A DNA stretch of 64,000 nucleotides. It comes from Faecalispora anaeroviscerum (GTDB taxonomy: Bacteria > Bacillota > Clostridia > Oscillospirales > Acutalibacteraceae). Positions 44,361 to 52,197 of the stretch are shown here, in pieces. The notes below the pieces were generated by a model that had not been told where the DNA came from, did no database searches, and saw only the letters and a list, made by a program, of their open reading frames with translations. The stretch is taken from contig NZ_CANOOQ010000001.1 of assembly GCF_947568225.1 (NCBI RefSeq), positions 62,001 through 126,000 of the forward strand, written 5' to 3'. Within the stretch, counting starts at the first letter, position 1; the number at the start of each line of letters is the position of its first letter. A program made the position numbers and the translations under genes.

Positions 44361-45773
44361 TTAATTGATGGGGAATTGTATTTGAAAAGCGGTTCCAATA
44401 CCCGGTATGCTGGATACGGAAATTGTGCCTCCATGAAGCTCGACAATGCTTTTCGTAATGGCAAGACCTAAACCGGTTCCCTCTAGCTTATGCTCCGTGT
44501 TGGTTCCCCGATAGTAACGCTGAAAGAGCAAGCCTGCTTCCTCTGCGGTCATTCCCTTTCCATTATCAGACACAACAATTTTAAGTATGGTATCAGAAAC
44601 GGAAATTTGCAGGGTGATTTCCGTATTTTCCTCCCCATGCACAAACGCATTGATGATTAAATTCTGAAAGGCTCTTATCAAAAGCGTTTGATCGAAAGAA
44701 AACCAAACCGTTTCTCCAGTGGTTTCAAAATGGATGGTTCGGTGCTCATATTCGGGATTATTTAAAATATCAATTACCAATTCCTTTAAGAAGCGGATGA
44801 AATTTTGCTCCTGTCGTTTCAAGGGAATCATACCATTTTCTAATTGATAGGTTAGTTTCAAATCGTCAATCAGCGTTTCCATATAAGCAACATTTTTTAA
44901 CATGACCAGTGCATACCGCTTACATTGTTCCTCGGTTTTGGTGCCATGCTCCTGTAATATCTCAGCATAGCCTTTAATGGGTGACAAAGGCGTTTTCAGA
45001 TCATGGGTGATGTTGGCAATCCATTCCTTGCGCGTTTTTTCTGTCTGCTCTCGCAATTTGTCACTTGCCTTAATCTCTGTGTCCAAGGTGTTTAAACTGT
45101 CATATATGTCCCTGAAAGTGCCGTGAGCTTGGATGGGAAAATAACTGCGTGTTGCAATCTCCCTGATAGAAGCGGTTAGACGGTTCATTATCCGCGTTGT
45201 CCAAAATCCATAGATAATTCCCGAAACAAGAATAACAATAAACAGTATGCCAACAATGAAGATGATAATTGTTTTCCCGCCTGTAAATCTTTCTGCATTT
45301 AAATACATGGTTATCTTTGAGATTTTTACAGGGAAATGGAGGATATATGCATAGTCGTTTCCATCGTTTGTAACCGTTCCGATGAAAGAAGTGGATTTGC
45401 TGTCTTTTAATTGTCCTGTTTGGTAAAGATACAAAAACTCGGTGGTGGAATAAGTATTATCAGCCTGTTCGGGTTTTTGATAGCTGAATATTTCATAGCC
45501 GGAATGATCTAAAATTTGCAGCCCGATATCGTTCTTCTGCAACAGTTCTATTCCGCTTTGTTTGACCTGTGCTTTATTATTAATAAAAATAATTTGCGCC
45601 CTGAAATCCTCTGTAAATGATTTCGGCCAATCGCTCTTTATCGTGGAGCCGCCCGGTGTTTGAACGGTAACTAATAAATAGAAAAGGCTAATCGCTGCGA
45701 TAATCGCCCCAAGCAGCGCTAAGAAGAAAATCAGGTAAATATGAAAAATTGTGCGGTAGCCGGATTTCTTCAT
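44361..45773 (-). CDS. Sensor histidine kinase
   Basis: 470 residues. Two membrane helices (about 8-33 and 170-195) enclose an extracellular sensor domain; a HAMP-like linker follows, then the phosphoacceptor motif NITHDLKTPLSPIKGYAEIL (His near residue 256) and the ATPase domain with N, G1 (VVSDNGKGM) and G2 (GTGLGLAITKSI) boxes. It follows the response regulator without a gap and would signal to it. Confidence 0.93.
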   Translation of the reverse strand: MKKSGYRTIFHIYLIFFLALLGAIIAAISLFYLLVTVQTPGGSTIKSDWPKSFTEDFRAQIIFINNKAQVKQSGIELLQKNDIGLQILDHSGYEIFSYQKPEQADNTYSTTEFLYLYQTGQLKDSKSTSFIGTVTNDGNDYAYILHFPVKISKITMYLNAERFTGGKTIIIFIVGILFIVILVSGIIYGFWTTRIMNRLTASIREIATRSYFPIQAHGTFRDIYDSLNTLDTEIKASDKLREQTEKTRKEWIANITHDLKTPLSPIKGYAEILQEHGTKTEEQCKRYALVMLKNVAYMETLIDDLKLTYQLENGMIPLKRQEQNFIRFLKELVIDILNNPEYEHRTIHFETTGETVWFSFDQTLLIRAFQNLIINAFVHGEENTEITLQISVSDTILKIVVSDNGKGMTAEEAGLLFQRYYRGTNTEHKLEGTGLGLAITKSIVELHGGTISVSSIPGIGTAFQIQFPIN

Positions 45774-46478
45774 CTAATCAGTCCTTTTCTTTAACTTGTA
45801 CCCCAAGCCTTTCACCGTAATAAGCTGTTGCGGGTTTGAGGGAGTATCCTCAATCTTTTCGCGGATATGCCGTATATGAACCATAATGGTATTATCACAA
45901 ATGCTGCTATATTCGCCCCAAACCTGTTCATATAAACGTTCTTTGCTGATAATTTTATCGGCGTTCTCCATTAGATAAGACAAAAGCAGAAATTCACGCC
46001 CGGTCAGGCTGATTTCCTGTCCTGATTTATAAACCCGACAGCTTTCCCTATCGAGAGAAAGAGGGCCGACACTCAAAGTATCGTTAGAGCTTGAATCTGG
46101 TGTAACCTGATACTGTTGACGGCGAAGCTGCGCTTTAATACGGAAAACAACTTCCCGTGGGCTGAATGGTTTGGTAATGTAATCATCACCGCCGCAGGAA
46201 AGGCCAAGTATTTTATCAATGTCATCATTTTTGGAGGAAAGAAACAGAATGGAACAATAGGAAAATTCCCGTATTTTTTTGCACACCTCTAAGCCGTCAA
46301 GGTCTGGAAGCATAATATCCAAAACAACAACGTCAGGCTGAAATTCCAGACAAATTTGTAACGCCTCCAGCCCTGTATACGCTTTCTGAATGGCCTGAAA
46401 ACCATCTTGTTGCAATACTTCTTGTATCAGATCAACAATATCCTTTTCGTCATCTACCAATAAGATTTTACTATTCAT
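45774..46478 (-). CDS. OmpR/PhoB-family response regulator
   Basis: 234 residues from ATG 46478 (AGGTGAT upstream). The receiver domain shows the acidic pocket (LLVDDEKD), the phosphorylated Asp in VVVLDIMLPD and the TKPF Lys; the C-terminal winged helix ends in ITVKGLGYKLKK. Likely activates the transporter operon that follows. It overlaps the small HTH gene upstream by 8 bases. Confidence 0.94.
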   Translation of the reverse strand: MNSKILLVDDEKDIVDLIQEVLQQDGFQAIQKAYTGLEALQICLEFQPDVVVLDIMLPDLDGLEVCKKIREFSYCSILFLSSKNDDIDKILGLSCGGDDYITKPFSPREVVFRIKAQLRRQQYQVTPDSSSNDTLSVGPLSLDRESCRVYKSGQEISLTGREFLLLSYLMENADKIISKERLYEQVWGEYSSICDNTIMVHIRHIREKIEDTPSNPQQLITVKGLGYKLKKRTD

Positions 46479-46659
46479 TTGTATCACCTGATTTTTGTCT
46501 TAGCCTACCATCAATAGGTTTTTTAGCATCCCTTGGTATCATCCATACTCGACTAAATCGAACGGCACCCTCAACCCTATTTTCTTCACAGAGCTTCTGA
46601 ACCCAGCGTTCTGTGATACTCCATTTTTCAGCTGCTTCCCGCACAGTCATATAGTCCAT
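46471..46659 (-). CDS. Small helix-turn-helix (excisionase/MerR-like) protein, 62 aa
   Basis: MDYMTVREAAEKWSITERWV.. shows an HTH_17-type domain (EAAEKWSITERWVQKLCEEN, RVEGAVRFSRVWMIPRDA). AAAGGA lies before ATG 46659. It is the first gene of the two-component/ABC operon and lies below a palindrome (46696-46711), so it may regulate the operon locally. Confidence 0.75.
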   Translation of the reverse strand: MDYMTVREAAEKWSITERWVQKLCEENRVEGAVRFSRVWMIPRDAKKPIDGRLRQKSGDTNE

Positions 46660-46695
46660 TTCATTGCATCCTTTCAAGGTATATGTATTTATTGT

Positions 46696-46711
46696 ATTCG
46701 TTTAACCGAAT
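46696..46711. promoter_or_regulatory. Palindrome upstream of the two-component operon
   Basis: ATTCG-TTTAAC-CGAAT forms a short inverted repeat 37 bp upstream of the HTH gene start: a candidate operator for the HTH protein or the response regulator. Confidence 0.4.
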
Positions 46712-46782
46712 TAAAACAAGAGAATAAACCTTAAATTTTCTACTTGGCGGCCTCCTTTCTGTTTTTTTGGGGCAATAGAAAA

Positions 46783-46806
46783 GGGCGATCACAATTGTGA
46801 TCGCCC
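46783..46806 (-). terminator. Palindromic terminator after the RidA gene
   Basis: GGGCGATCACAA and TTGTGATCGCCC form a perfect 24-bp palindrome; TTTTC follows on the minus strand. Ends the RidA transcript. Confidence 0.75.
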
Positions 46807-46913
46807 GAAAATGAACAATAATCTATCAATCATCTTGACTACTAATTTTTCCAATACTCATAATTTGCTATGGGGTTATTACAGCGCTCTGTTTCATAAG
46901 GTGTGCTTCTTCA

Positions 46914-47312
46914 TTATCCCGCAGCCCATATTTCTATTTCTATTTTTATTGCTTCCAAACCTAAAGCATTTACATAAGCAATTGTCATAGAAGGAGGGAT
47001 TTCTCCGAAAAAATCACCATATATCTTATCGAAATACTCCCAATCAATTTCTTCTTTTGACCATATATTTACCTTTATAATATTATCCGGCCCCAAATCA
47101 ACACTGTTAAGTAGATTTGATATATTTATAAATGTATTATTTACTTGTTGATTAAACTCTTCAGGAATATTTCCGTCTAAATCTGCTCCAATTTGTCCTG
47201 AAAATGTATAAATCGTTGAATTGGGTTTAATCTTTGTTATATGAGTATAATTCCCTACGGCTTTGCTTATTCTTCCTGATGAAGATAATCTTGTAACTAC
47301 CTTGTTATTCAT
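46914..47312 (-). CDS. RidA/YjgF-family protein
   Basis: 132 residues from ATG 47312 (GAAGGGA upstream). The fold-typical segments are visible: YTFSGQIGADLDGNIPEEFN, NSVDLGPDNIIKVNIWS and PPSMTIAYVNALGLEAIKIE. The Arg that binds the carboxylate of imines in true RidA enzymes (usually before the last strand, in P.R) is replaced here (PPSMT), so it may be a non-deaminase subgroup member. The gene is visibly AT-rich relative to its neighbours, suggesting separate origin. Confidence 0.8.
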   Translation of the reverse strand: MNNKVVTRLSSSGRISKAVGNYTHITKIKPNSTIYTFSGQIGADLDGNIPEEFNQQVNNTFINISNLLNSVDLGPDNIIKVNIWSKEEIDWEYFDKIYGDFFGEIPPSMTIAYVNALGLEAIKIEIEIWAAG

Positions 47313-47395
47313 TCGATAACATCCCTTCTCTGTTGGATAAATAATTTCTAACACTATATACCATCAACAATATACAGTTATCCACTGCTAGAAAT

Positions 47396-47464
47396 TTATC
47401 TTTTAAAAACAGAGATGGAATTCTCGTTATTTTTTATATTGCTATTCATTAAAATCAATCTCAT
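47396..47464 (-). CDS. Possible leader peptide (22 aa) before RidA
   Basis: An ATG at 47464 with AGGAGGTG upstream encodes MRLILMNSNIKNNENSISVF plus two residues. It lies directly below a near-consensus promoter and 83 bases before the RidA start. It could be a leader peptide, a small protein, or a gene remnant. Confidence 0.35.
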   Translation of the reverse strand: MRLILMNSNIKNNENSISVFKR

Positions 47465-47485
47465 TCTAGCACCTCCTTTCAAATA

Positions 47486-47514
47486 ATTATATGAATGACC
47501 AAAGATTTAGTCAA
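47486..47514 (-). promoter_or_regulatory. Sigma-A-type promoter for the RidA unit
   Basis: On the minus strand TTGACT (47509-47514) and TATAAT (47486-47491) are separated by exactly 17 bases, upstream of the 22-residue frame and RidA. Confidence 0.8.
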
Positions 47515-47561
47515 GTATTCATTTACAAGGTATTTGTTGATGGTTCCCTCTTTAACATCAA

Positions 47562-47822
47562 TCAATGTGAGATTCGCATAGATGCATTGCCACCAAAATA
47601 TTTTGCTGTTTTATGGTGACAATGTATCCTGTCAATTTCTAAAATCTTTCCTGTTACAGCACATTTTCCTTGCTGTGAACAGTACAGGGACAGCCTGTTA
47701 TCGTTGTATTCTATACTCATATCACGGACAGGATTTCGCATGAGGTAGTGGAAAATTGCCACATTTACATTGGATAGCCTTTTGTGTATTTCGGTTCGTC
47801 CCTCCGATGTGTAGCTGTTAAT
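47562..47822 (-). pseudogene. Group II intron maturase remnant (C-terminal HNH domain)
   Basis: The frame is open at both sides of the recognisable part: SYTSEGRTEIHKRLSNVNVA then DNRLSLYCSQQGKCAVTGKI and IHCHHKTAKYFGG. This is the C-terminal HNH endonuclease region of group II intron reverse transcriptases (CAVTG.., I.CHHK). The reverse transcriptase part is missing and the HNH domain ends early, so it is a broken fragment. Confidence 0.7.
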
Positions 47823-47868
47823 GCTACGCTTACTTCATTTTTCTTATACCGTTTTTGTCCACTTCAAA

Positions 47869-48465
47869 CTAACCAATTTTGGTGCTTCTGGCAAGAGCGC
47901 CATCGTCGTAAAAATAATACCATTTTCCGTCGATTCCCAACCATTTGCCAGAAAGCATGAATCCGTCCTTGGTGAAATAGTAGCGTTTACTTTCAATATC
48001 GCGCCAGCCGGTGGTGCGGATATTGCCGGAGTAGAAGTACAAGTTGCCGGCATCGTCCTTTACCCAGCCGGTTTTCAGTGTGCCGTTGGTGATGAAGAAA
48101 TATTTCACGCCGTCGATTGTCTGCCAGCCGGTAACACTCTTACCGTTCTGATAGTACATATACTGCCCGTCATCGTTTCGTGCCCAGCCCTGCGCCGTAA
48201 CAGGATCAATGGTCAGCTTGGTGTACGGTGGAGCATAGTGCTGACCTCGGCTCTGGTTGCGTTCGCTTTGGGGGTAAACAGATTGTTCTGTTTGCCCATG
48301 AGTTGCCCGCCTGCTGTATGGCCGTGACTACTGTTTGATAAGCGCTGCCGATGCGGGAGGTATCCGCATAGGTGATCGCACCGCGAGTTGCAGGCAACTC
48401 ATAACCGGTAACTCTTATGTAGTTTTGCAGAAGAACTGCGAATTCCTGCCGGGTAGCAAAGAATA
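47869..48465 (-). pseudogene. Remnant of an SLH plus cell-wall-binding-repeat protein
   Basis: The last 96 codons (from about 48159) are cell-wall-binding repeats (GWQTIDGVKYFFITNG, GWRDIESKRYYFTKDG, WLGIDGKWYYFYDDG). Upstream, in broken frames, lie pieces of a third SLH domain (TYADTSRIGSAYQTVVTAIQ, then KRTQPEPRSA in a shifted frame). The pieces match the C-terminus of the giant protein at 39600-40273 in order, so this is a decayed paralogue, with at least one frameshift near 48230-48300 and no N-terminal part. Confidence 0.8.
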
Positions 48466-48492
48466 AAACATGTCAGCACGATGTCATGTTTT
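48465..48492. promoter_or_regulatory. Operator of the WYL regulator (site 1)
   Basis: AAAACATGTC (48465-48474) and GTCATGTTTT (48483-48492), 8-base spacer, one mismatch in the arms. It overlaps the -35 region of an extended -10 promoter (TG-G-TATACT, 48495-48503) that drives the WYL gene. The same site recurs at 49402. Confidence 0.75.
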
Positions 48493-48519
48493 TGTGGTAT
48501 ACTGCTGGTAGGTGATGAT

Positions 48520-49398
48520 ATGCAGATTGATCGGCTTTTTCAAATTGTATACCTGCTGCTGGGCAGAAAAACAATGACGGCAAAAGAGCTTGCCGAACAC
48601 TTTGAGGTTTCCGTGCGGACAATCCTGCGGGATATCGACACGCTTTCATCGGCCAATATCCCGGTTTATACCACCCAGGGAAAAGGCGGCGGAATTTCGA
48701 TTCTTGACAGCTATGTACTCAATAAAGCTGCGCTGAGCAGGGACGAACAAAACCAGACTTTAATCGCGCTGCAAAGCCTGGCCGCCACGGGAAACACGGA
48801 TGCAAAAGCAGCTCTCTTAAAGCTGGGCGCACTGTTTCAAAACACCGAAACAGACTGGCTTGAGGTGGATTTTTCCCGATGGGGGCAGGGCGTGCAGGAT
48901 CATCGGCGCTTTGAGCTGCTCAAAACCGCAATTCTGGGAAGACGCGCGATCTGCTTTGAGTATGTGAGCGCCTATGGGGAGGAAAGCCGCCGAAAGGTAT
49001 ACCCTTTAAAACTGGTCTTCAAGTCCAAGGCCTGGTACCTGCAGGGCTATTGCCTTGAAAGACAGGATTACCGCACATTTAAGATTAACCGCGTGCTGCA
49101 TGTGGAATTGACGGACGAGCCTTTCCCAGCAGGACAATATAGCCCGCCGCCTATCGAATCAGCGGCCGCCTCCGCTTTTTCTCTTGTTGACCTGGAGTTG
49201 GAATTTTCGGCACAGTCCGCCTACCGCGTTTACGATGAATTTGACGAAGGTTGTATTGAGCGCAATGACGACGGCTTCTATCATGTTTTTGCTCGGCTGC
49301 CGGAAGACGGCTGGCTCTACAGCTTTTTGCTCTCTCTGGGCAAGGATGTAAAAGTGCTTCGCCCCACACATATTGCAGACAATCTGGAGAAGAAGTGA
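48520..49398 (+). CDS. YafY-type WYL-domain transcriptional regulator
   Basis: 292 residues from ATG 48520 (TAGGTGAT upstream). The N-terminal HTH (TAKELAEHFEVSVRTILRDI) is DeoR-like; the centre holds the WYL domain (ICFEYVSAYGEESRRKVYPL then LVFKSKAWYLQGYC), and a C-terminal WCX-like extension follows. WYL proteins sense small ligands or nucleic acid ends. The paired operators around the gene suggest that it controls itself and the DUF3788-YoaP operon. Confidence 0.9.
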   Translation: MQIDRLFQIVYLLLGRKTMTAKELAEHFEVSVRTILRDIDTLSSANIPVYTTQGKGGGISILDSYVLNKAALSRDEQNQTLIALQSLAATGNTDAKAALLKLGALFQNTETDWLEVDFSRWGQGVQDHRRFELLKTAILGRRAICFEYVSAYGEESRRKVYPLKLVFKSKAWYLQGYCLERQDYRTFKINRVLHVELTDEPFPAGQYSPPPIESAAASAFSLVDLELEFSAQSAYRVYDEFDEGCIERNDDGFYHVFARLPEDGWLYSFLLSLGKDVKVLRPTHIADNLEKK

Positions 49399-49401
49399 AA
49401 C

Positions 49402-49429
49402 AAAACATGACGTACTGTTGTCATGTTTT
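49402..49429. promoter_or_regulatory. Operator of the WYL regulator (site 2)
   Basis: AAAACATGAC (49402-49411) and GTCATGTTTT (49420-49429): a perfect 10-bp inverted repeat with an 8-base spacer, same geometry as site 1. A -10-like TATCAT (49436-49441) lies 34 bases from the left arm, against 33 in site 1. Confidence 0.8.
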
Positions 49430-49460
49430 CTGATGTATCATGAATTCGGGAGTGATGAGA

Positions 49461-49895
49461 ATGGAATGGACACAGCTTTACGGGCCGGACAGGCAGCCAA
49501 GCGCCGCTGAAATTGCGGAATACAGTAACAATCCTCTCTGGGGTGAAATCAATCGCTTTTTGCAACAGAATTACGAGGCCCAGCCAAGCTACAGCTACAG
49601 CAGCTGTTTCGCTCAACCGGGCTGGAATGTAAAATATCAGAAAGGCGGGCGCTCCCTCTGCACCCTCTACCCGATGGATGGGTACTTTATTGCGCTGGTC
49701 GTGATCGGTGCGGCGGAGCAGGCCGAGGCCGAGCTGCTGATGCCGATGTGCGACCGGTATACGCAGGAGCTTTTTTCAAATACCGCCTTCAGTGCGGGGG
49801 GACGATGGCTGATGATGGGTGTGACCAGTGAGGCAATTTTGGAGGACGTAAAGTACCTGATCCAAACCAGAAGAAAAATCAAAAAGAAGGTGTAG
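49461..49895 (+). CDS. DUF3788 family protein
   Basis: 144 residues from ATG 49461 (GGGAG 8 bases upstream). Segments WNVKYQKGGRSLCTLYPMDG, FIALVVIGAAEQAEAELLMP and GGRWLMMGVTSEAILEDVKY mark the DUF3788 family, cytoplasmic proteins of unknown function often next to WYL or other small-ligand regulators. Forms an operon with the acetyltransferase, 2 bases apart. Confidence 0.85.
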   Translation: MEWTQLYGPDRQPSAAEIAEYSNNPLWGEINRFLQQNYEAQPSYSYSSCFAQPGWNVKYQKGGRSLCTLYPMDGYFIALVVIGAAEQAEAELLMPMCDRYTQELFSNTAFSAGGRWLMMGVTSEAILEDVKYLIQTRRKIKKKV

Positions 49896-49897
49896 CA

Positions 49898-50659
49898 ATG
49901 GAAAGCATCATCACCGTAACGGCGGAGAATATTGACCTTGAGCATATTTGTTGTGCGATTGCCGACAAAAAAGGTGAAACCTGCGTTTCCTCGAAAAAAG
50001 CGTGGATGAAAGCGCGTTTCGCGGACGGGCTTGTATTCCGGAAGCTGGACGCACGGGGGAAAGTGTTCATTGAGTATATCCCCGCAGAGAAGGCATGGTG
50101 TCCCATCGATGCGTCGGGGTATATGCACATTAACTGCTTTTGGGTTTCGGGGCAATTTAAGGGGAAAGGCTATGCCGACCGCCTGCTGGAGGAGTGTATT
50201 CAGGACGCCAAATCCAAGGGCTGCTGTGGTCTTACCGTAATCGCCTCGGAGAAAAAGCGCCCCTTCCTTTCCGACTCGGGTTATTTAAAATACAAGGGCT
50301 TTTCCGCTACCGATACCGCCGAGCCTTTTTTCGTCCTCTACTATTTGCCTTTTACCGGGAACGCTCCGATTCCAAAGTTTAAGGACTGCGTAAAGCAGGG
50401 CAAAATAGAGGAGCGGGGGATGGTGCTGTATTACACCAACCAGTGTCCCCACACCGACAAATATGTGCCGATCATCGCGAATCTTGCGAAGGAACGGGGC
50501 GCGGAAATCAGCGTCCACAAGATCGAGACCACGGAGCAAGCGCAGTCGGCACCCATGCCCGTTACCACCTACGCCTTTTTCTATGATGGCGTGTTTGTGA
50601 CGAATGAGATATTGAGCCCGGCAAAGTTTGAAAAATTTTTGGATCAGCACGGGTTGTAA
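49898..50659 (+). CDS. YoaP-like GNAT N-acetyltransferase
   Basis: 253 residues. The GNAT core has CFWVSGQFKGKGYADRLLEE (acetyl-CoA loop of the Q/RxxGxG/A type) and CCGLTVIASEKKRPFLSDSG; the C-terminal 80 residues (VLYYTNQCPHTDKYVPIIAN, ..SAPMPVTTYAFFYDGVFVTNE) form the thioredoxin-like YoaP domain with Cys. Substrate unknown. Last gene of the WYL-linked operon. Confidence 0.85.
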   Translation: MESIITVTAENIDLEHICCAIADKKGETCVSSKKAWMKARFADGLVFRKLDARGKVFIEYIPAEKAWCPIDASGYMHINCFWVSGQFKGKGYADRLLEECIQDAKSKGCCGLTVIASEKKRPFLSDSGYLKYKGFSATDTAEPFFVLYYLPFTGNAPIPKFKDCVKQGKIEERGMVLYYTNQCPHTDKYVPIIANLAKERGAEISVHKIETTEQAQSAPMPVTTYAFFYDGVFVTNEILSPAKFEKFLDQHGL

Positions 50660-50669
50660 TGGTTGATAG

Positions 50670-50714
50670 AAGCAGGGCCGCAGCGGCATGAAAGCGCTGC
50701 GGCCCTGCTTTGTT
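50670..50714 (+). terminator. Strong terminator after the YoaP-like gene
   Basis: A perfect 16-bp stem, AAGCAGGGCCGCAGCG (50670-50685) and CGCTGCGGCCCTGCTT (50695-50710), with TTTG after it; 10 bases past the stop. It may serve both strands, as the PNPOx gene converges on it. Confidence 0.85.
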
Positions 50715-50767
50715 GTACCTATTAATCGGATACGCAAAAAGCAGTCCATTGTATTGCGGTCTTTGCT

Positions 50768-51244
50768 TTATGCGTAGTATTTACCGGTTATTTCTGCGAG
50801 ATCGACTCGTATCACTGCCGTACCCTTTACCATATTGTCCGGAAGCTCTTTATTTGCCAGATGCGGTGTGTACTTTTCCACGATTTTTGTCAGAACGTTT
50901 CTTTTTTCATTTTGATCCTCCAGGCGCTTGGCGATCCCTGAAATAATCACGCTTTCATATTTTGTATTGGTATCGCATGGCTTTTCGCCCGGGTCCAGCA
51001 GTAGCCCCTCCATTTCATAAGCCGAAATTCCCACTCTGGAGTCCCGCGCAATATTACCGAGCTTTTGGCCTATCGGCAGCCCGTGAAAATAGATTGCGCC
51101 GCCCCAATATATGAAATGGATGGGGGTGCAATAGGGTGTTCCATCGGGATTCAGTGTTGCTAAATTGCAGGTTTGTGTCCGCTCGAGCAAGTGAGTGATT
51201 TGATCCTCGGTCAATGGGTGTGTTTTCATACGGTACTGCATCAT
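50768..51244 (-). CDS. Pyridoxamine 5'-phosphate oxidase-family (NimA-like) protein
   Basis: 158 residues. The split-barrel flavin fold is marked by CNLATLNPDGTPYCTPIHFI, IYFHGLPIGQKLGNIARDSR and VGISAYE. Small clostridial proteins of this group bind FMN or haem and some act on nitroimidazoles; true PdxH activity is unlikely from size. It lies beside a MocR-type regulator fragment, a common pairing for vitamin B6-linked genes. Confidence 0.88.
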   Translation of the reverse strand: MMQYRMKTHPLTEDQITHLLERTQTCNLATLNPDGTPYCTPIHFIYWGGAIYFHGLPIGQKLGNIARDSRVGISAYEMEGLLLDPGEKPCDTNTKYESVIISGIAKRLEDQNEKRNVLTKIVEKYTPHLANKELPDNMVKGTAVIRVDLAEITGKYYA

Positions 51245-51318
51245 CAATCATTCCTATCTTGTTTTTCCATTACGATACAACAAAACCGGCCTCTTTGTAA
51301 GAACCGGTTTCAATAAAT

Positions 51319-51710
51319 TTATAGGATACAGTTTGATTGAGGAAACCATGCTTGTGATAAAATCTCCACCGCTTTTGGAATATCTGCCTCTTGAATCATG
51401 CCATACCCGAGAATGAGTGCGTTATTGTTGTAATTCCGCTTATCCAGCCAGAAAGGAGATGCGGCACATACCTTGATCTTGTATTCCAGTGCCTTACAAA
51501 TGAGCGCATCCTCTTGCTGTCCATCTAAAAATTCCAGCAGAATGTGCAGCCCCGCCTGGTGGCCATAAATGCGCACCTTGCTTCCCATTTTTTGTTCGAT
51601 CGCATCTATCAAAAGATCGTGCTTCTTTTTCTGGAGCAGGCAGAGCCTTCGCACATGTTTTTCCCAATGCCCATCCGCCATAAAGCGGGTGTTGCTTTGC
51701 ACACAAAATG
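51319..51710 (-). pseudogene. C-terminal fragment of a MocR/PdxR-type regulator
   Basis: The segment RFMADGHWEKHVRRLCLLQK, then KKHDLLIDAIEQKMGSKVRI and AGLHILLEFLDG, matches the extreme C-terminus of GntR/aminotransferase (MocR) regulators. The HTH and most of the aminotransferase domain are missing. Homology stops near 51710, in a 22-bp tandem repeat next to the prophage, so the gene was probably cut by prophage insertion; its 5' part would be expected beyond the right edge. Confidence 0.75.
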
Positions 51711-51739
51711 CAAAAAATTTGCACACTAAATACAAAAAA
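51696..51739. repeat. 22-bp tandem repeat at the prophage junction
   Basis: Two copies (51696-51717 and 51718-51739) start TTTGCACAC and end CAAAAAA, differing at two positions (A/T at 10, G/A at 15). They lie between the MocR fragment and the first prophage terminator, a plausible attachment region. Confidence 0.6.
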
Positions 51740-51780
51740 AGCGGGCCTTTAAAACGGTTTTGAAGTCGTTCTAAAGGCCC
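51734..51780 (-). terminator. Strong terminator at the prophage end
   Basis: GGGCCTTTA..ACG (from 51743) pairs with CGT..TAAAGGCCC (to 51780); on the minus strand it is followed by GCTTTTTTTG. It ends the transcript of the small repressor gene. Confidence 0.85.
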
Positions 51781-51814
51781 TTGAAATGCATAAAATTACG
51801 GAAATTCTTCCAAG

Positions 51815-52078
51815 TTACCTTGAAGAATCTTCCGCTTTTTTATGCCCGGATTGGGAAGATTGATGGCCGGAATGAGTTTTAGGCACATACTCCATCAGTT
51901 CTTCAATCGTGCATCCCAGCGCTTCACATATCTTATCGATATGATCGATATTCACGCGCTGAATAAGTTCATGATACATTTCTCCGATGGTGGTCGGCCT
52001 AATTCCGGTCATTTGAGCAAGGTCATTTTGCGTCAGTTTTCGCTCTCCCAACAGCTTGGATAAGTAAATTCTTACCAT
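51815..52078 (-). CDS. Small Xre/Cro-type regulator (prophage)
   Basis: 87 residues. The HTH_3-like fold is clear: LGERKLTQNDLAQMTGIRPT, TIGEMYHELIQRVNIDHIDK, ICEALGCTIEELMEYVP (YozG-type). The C-terminal 20 residues are polar. A palindrome lies 70 bp upstream of the start (52148-52164), and a copy lies upstream of avd, so it may regulate itself and the retroelement. Confidence 0.88.
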   Translation of the reverse strand: MVRIYLSKLLGERKLTQNDLAQMTGIRPTTIGEMYHELIQRVNIDHIDKICEALGCTIEELMEYVPKTHSGHQSSQSGHKKAEDSSR

Positions 52079-52147
52079 TCATTATCCCCCCTTTCCTATG
52101 GGGAATAATAACACCGTTCCAGAATTTACATGGTATTTTGTTAAGAT

Positions 52148-52164
52148 ATAACGTATTCCGTTAT
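52148..52164. promoter_or_regulatory. Candidate operator upstream of the Xre-type gene
   Basis: ATAACG-TATTC-CGTTAT, a perfect 6-bp inverted repeat with a 5-base centre. A matching site (TAACG-AAATA-CGTTA; AACGTATTTCGTTA on the minus strand) lies upstream of avd at 56924-56938. Confidence 0.6.
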
Positions 52165-52197
52165 TTATATCCTAAAAAAATATCATGTTTTAGAATA

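Noticed and set aside
47562..47762. A free-standing HNH homing endonuclease gene
   Set aside because: Upstream sequence continues the group II maturase-type frame and the HNH domain is cut short, so it is a fragment rather than a gene.
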